Assembly (NCBI GenBank): GCA_051418075.1
Contig: JBPRGG010000111.1
Location: 1 to 64,000, forward strand
Length of the DNA stretch: 64,000 bases
Direction of reading: 5' to 3'
Source of the DNA: JBPRGG01 sp051418075
GTDB taxonomy: Bacteria; Bacteroidota; Bacteroidia; Cytophagales; Cyclobacteriaceae
In this document: positions 62,838-64,000 of the stretch, one piece after another
Numbering within the stretch: position 1 is the stretch's first letter
Layout: each line of letters opens with the position of its first letter
Made by a program: the position numbers and the translations under genes
The notes under the pieces: model-generated
Seen by the model: the letters and a program-made list of their open reading frames with translations, nothing else
What the model was told of the DNA's origin: nothing
The model's database searches: none

Positions 62838-63986
62838 ATGAAAGAACATAAAGTAGGTATTATTATGAACGGTGTCACCGGCCGGATGGGAACCAATCAA
62901 CACCTGATGCGTTCAATTGTGGAAATCATCAAACAAGGTGGGGTAAAGGTTAGCCAGGATGAAGTGATCATGCCAGATCCCATTCTGGTAGGACGAAATC
63001 CTTACAAACTGGAAAAGTTGAGCCAGATGTCCGGTGTGACCAAAACCAGTACCAGGCTGGAGGATGTTTTGGCTGACCCCTCCTATTCCATTTATTTTGA
63101 TGCCCAGACTACTGGCCGTCGAGCCGAAGGGGTAAGTATGGCAGTGGATGCCAAAAAACATGTCTATTGCGAAAAGCCCACCGCCATTGATACTGTGACA
63201 GCCATGGAGTTATACCGGCTTTGTGAAAGAGCCGGAGTGAAAAATGGAGTGGTACAGGATAAACTATGGCTACCAGGATTGCTGAAGCTCAAACGTTTGA
63301 TTGAGAATGACTTTTTTGGAGATATCCTTTCGGTAAGGGGTGAATTTGGTTACTGGGTATTTGAAGGACACTCTATACCGGCCCAGCGTCCTTCCTGGAA
63401 TTACCGTAAAGAAGACGATGGTGGGATCATTGTTGATATGCTTTGTCACTGGCGTTATGTACTGGATAATATTTTTGGTAAGGTCAAATCGGTTTCATGC
63501 CTGGGCGCTACCCATATTCCGGAACGGGTGGACGAACAGGGAAAACCCTATAAATGTACTGCCGATGATGCCGCTTATGCCACCTTCGAACTGGAAAACG
63601 GGGTAGTTGCCCATTTTAATTCCTCCTGGGTGGTTAGGGTACGAAGAGATGACCTGCTGACCCTGCAGGTAGATGGCAGTAAAGGATCGGCCGTGGCAGG
63701 ATTAAGGGACTGTTATATTCAGCATTACGGCAATACGCCTAAACCGGTGTGGAATCCTGACATTTCGCAGCCAATCAATTTCTATGAAGGCTGGGCAAAA
63801 GTTCCTGAACAAGAAGTTTTTGAAAATGCCTTTAAAGTACAGTGGGAGTTGTTCCTGAGGCATGTGGTGAAAGATGAACCTTTCCCCTGGAATCTAAAAG
63901 AAGGAGCTAAAGGGGTTCAATTGGCTGAAAAAGGTATTGAAAGCTGGCAGAGAAGATGTTGGGTAGATATTCCAAATATTGATTAA
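62838..63986 (+). CDS. Gfo/Idh/MocA-family oxidoreductase
   Basis: 382 residues. The N-terminal Rossmann fold (VGIIMNGVTGRMGTNQH) and the catalytic-domain EKP motif (HVYCEKPTAID, Lys as catalytic residue) are present; the C-terminal alpha/beta domain includes DGGIIVDMLCHWRYVLDN. It oxidises or reduces a sugar or inositol with NAD(P). Third gene of the GH88 operon, 42 bp after the isomerase. Nine bases after its stop an ATG at 63996 opens what may be the next gene, cut by the window end. Confidence 0.92.
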   Translation: MKEHKVGIIMNGVTGRMGTNQHLMRSIVEIIKQGGVKVSQDEVIMPDPILVGRNPYKLEKLSQMSGVTKTSTRLEDVLADPSYSIYFDAQTTGRRAEGVSMAVDAKKHVYCEKPTAIDTVTAMELYRLCERAGVKNGVVQDKLWLPGLLKLKRLIENDFFGDILSVRGEFGYWVFEGHSIPAQRPSWNYRKEDDGGIIVDMLCHWRYVLDNIFGKVKSVSCLGATHIPERVDEQGKPYKCTADDAAYATFELENGVVAHFNSSWVVRVRRDDLLTLQVDGSKGSAVAGLRDCYIQHYGNTPKPVWNPDISQPINFYEGWAKVPEQEVFENAFKVQWELFLRHVVKDEPFPWNLKEGAKGVQLAEKGIESWQRRCWVDIPNID

Positions 63987-64000
63987 AAAACGCTCATGGA

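Noticed and set aside
1..64000. tRNA, rRNA, CRISPR arrays, riboswitches, phage or complete insertion-sequence genes
   Set aside because: None could be recognised by reading: no regularly spaced identical repeats of CRISPR type, no T-loop-like GGTTCGAATCC clusters in gaps, no transposase or integrase motifs.

Overview
The window reads as a chromosomal segment of a member of the Bacteroidota, most likely a Cytophagales-type marine or soil heterotroph. Reasons: moderately AT-rich DNA; weak or absent Shine-Dalgarno sites; several -7 boxes of the Bacteroidota form TAnnTTTG; BlaI/BlaR pairs with a TonB-like C-terminus; many small lipoproteins; TPR and multi-PAS histidine kinases; DUF547 and M56 proteins. 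No rRNA, tRNA, CRISPR array, prophage or intact insertion sequence was seen. This is inference from gene content; no search could be run.

Layout. 1-1.7 kb: a 166-bp element with terminal inverted repeats, a decayed stretch, and a divergent TetR/cupin pair. 1.9-6.7 kb: an EamA permease, a TPR protein ending in a histidine-kinase dimerization domain without an ATPase, and a phytoene-desaturase-like flavoprotein. 6.7-9.8 kb: SDR, mannonate dehydratase (uxuA) and PfkB sugar kinase. 10-14.8 kb: lipoprotein, exported sulfatase, DUF547 protein and a blaI-blaR1-like pair with a clear operator array. 14.9-21 kb: housekeeping genes (HIT, greA, mgtE, rsmA, pdxA, DEAD-box helicase). 21-26.5 kb: a HAMP/GAF sensor and a seven-PAS histidine kinase. 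26.6-37.5 kb: pyrB/pyrR, EVE protein, a PolX-PHP protein whose polymerase active site looks destroyed, a GT9 glycosyltransferase, a 40-residue lipoprotein, queA and a class A PBP.

37.7-41.6 kb holds an unusual set: an exported RraA-like aldolase, a BASS-family symporter and a Tat-exported enolase-superfamily dehydratase. I infer a possible periplasmic acid-sugar dehydratase/aldolase route whose product is taken up by the symporter. 41.6-47 kb is an acyl-CoA catabolic operon (carboxylase beta, enoyl-CoA hydratase, AtuA, acyl-CoA dehydrogenase) of the leucine/acyclic-terpene type, without its biotin subunit. 47-51.8 kb: an exported SAM-type methyltransferase, an unknown helical protein, an amidohydrolase and an S9 peptidase. 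52-56 kb: a CheB-CheR-PAS histidine kinase, followed by a frameshifted cyclic-nucleotide-binding-domain remnant. 56.8-64 kb: alpha/beta hydrolase, PAS-LuxR regulator, quinone oxidoreductase, and an AraC regulator divergent from a GH88 / sugar isomerase / Gfo-Idh-MocA operon.

Together, uxuA, the PfkB kinase, the GH88 enzyme, the sulfatase, the enolase-superfamily dehydratase and the fuconolactonase-like amidohydrolase point to breakdown of uronate-containing and sulfated polysaccharides. The many large sensor proteins without adjacent response regulators suggest a wide environmental signalling repertoire.
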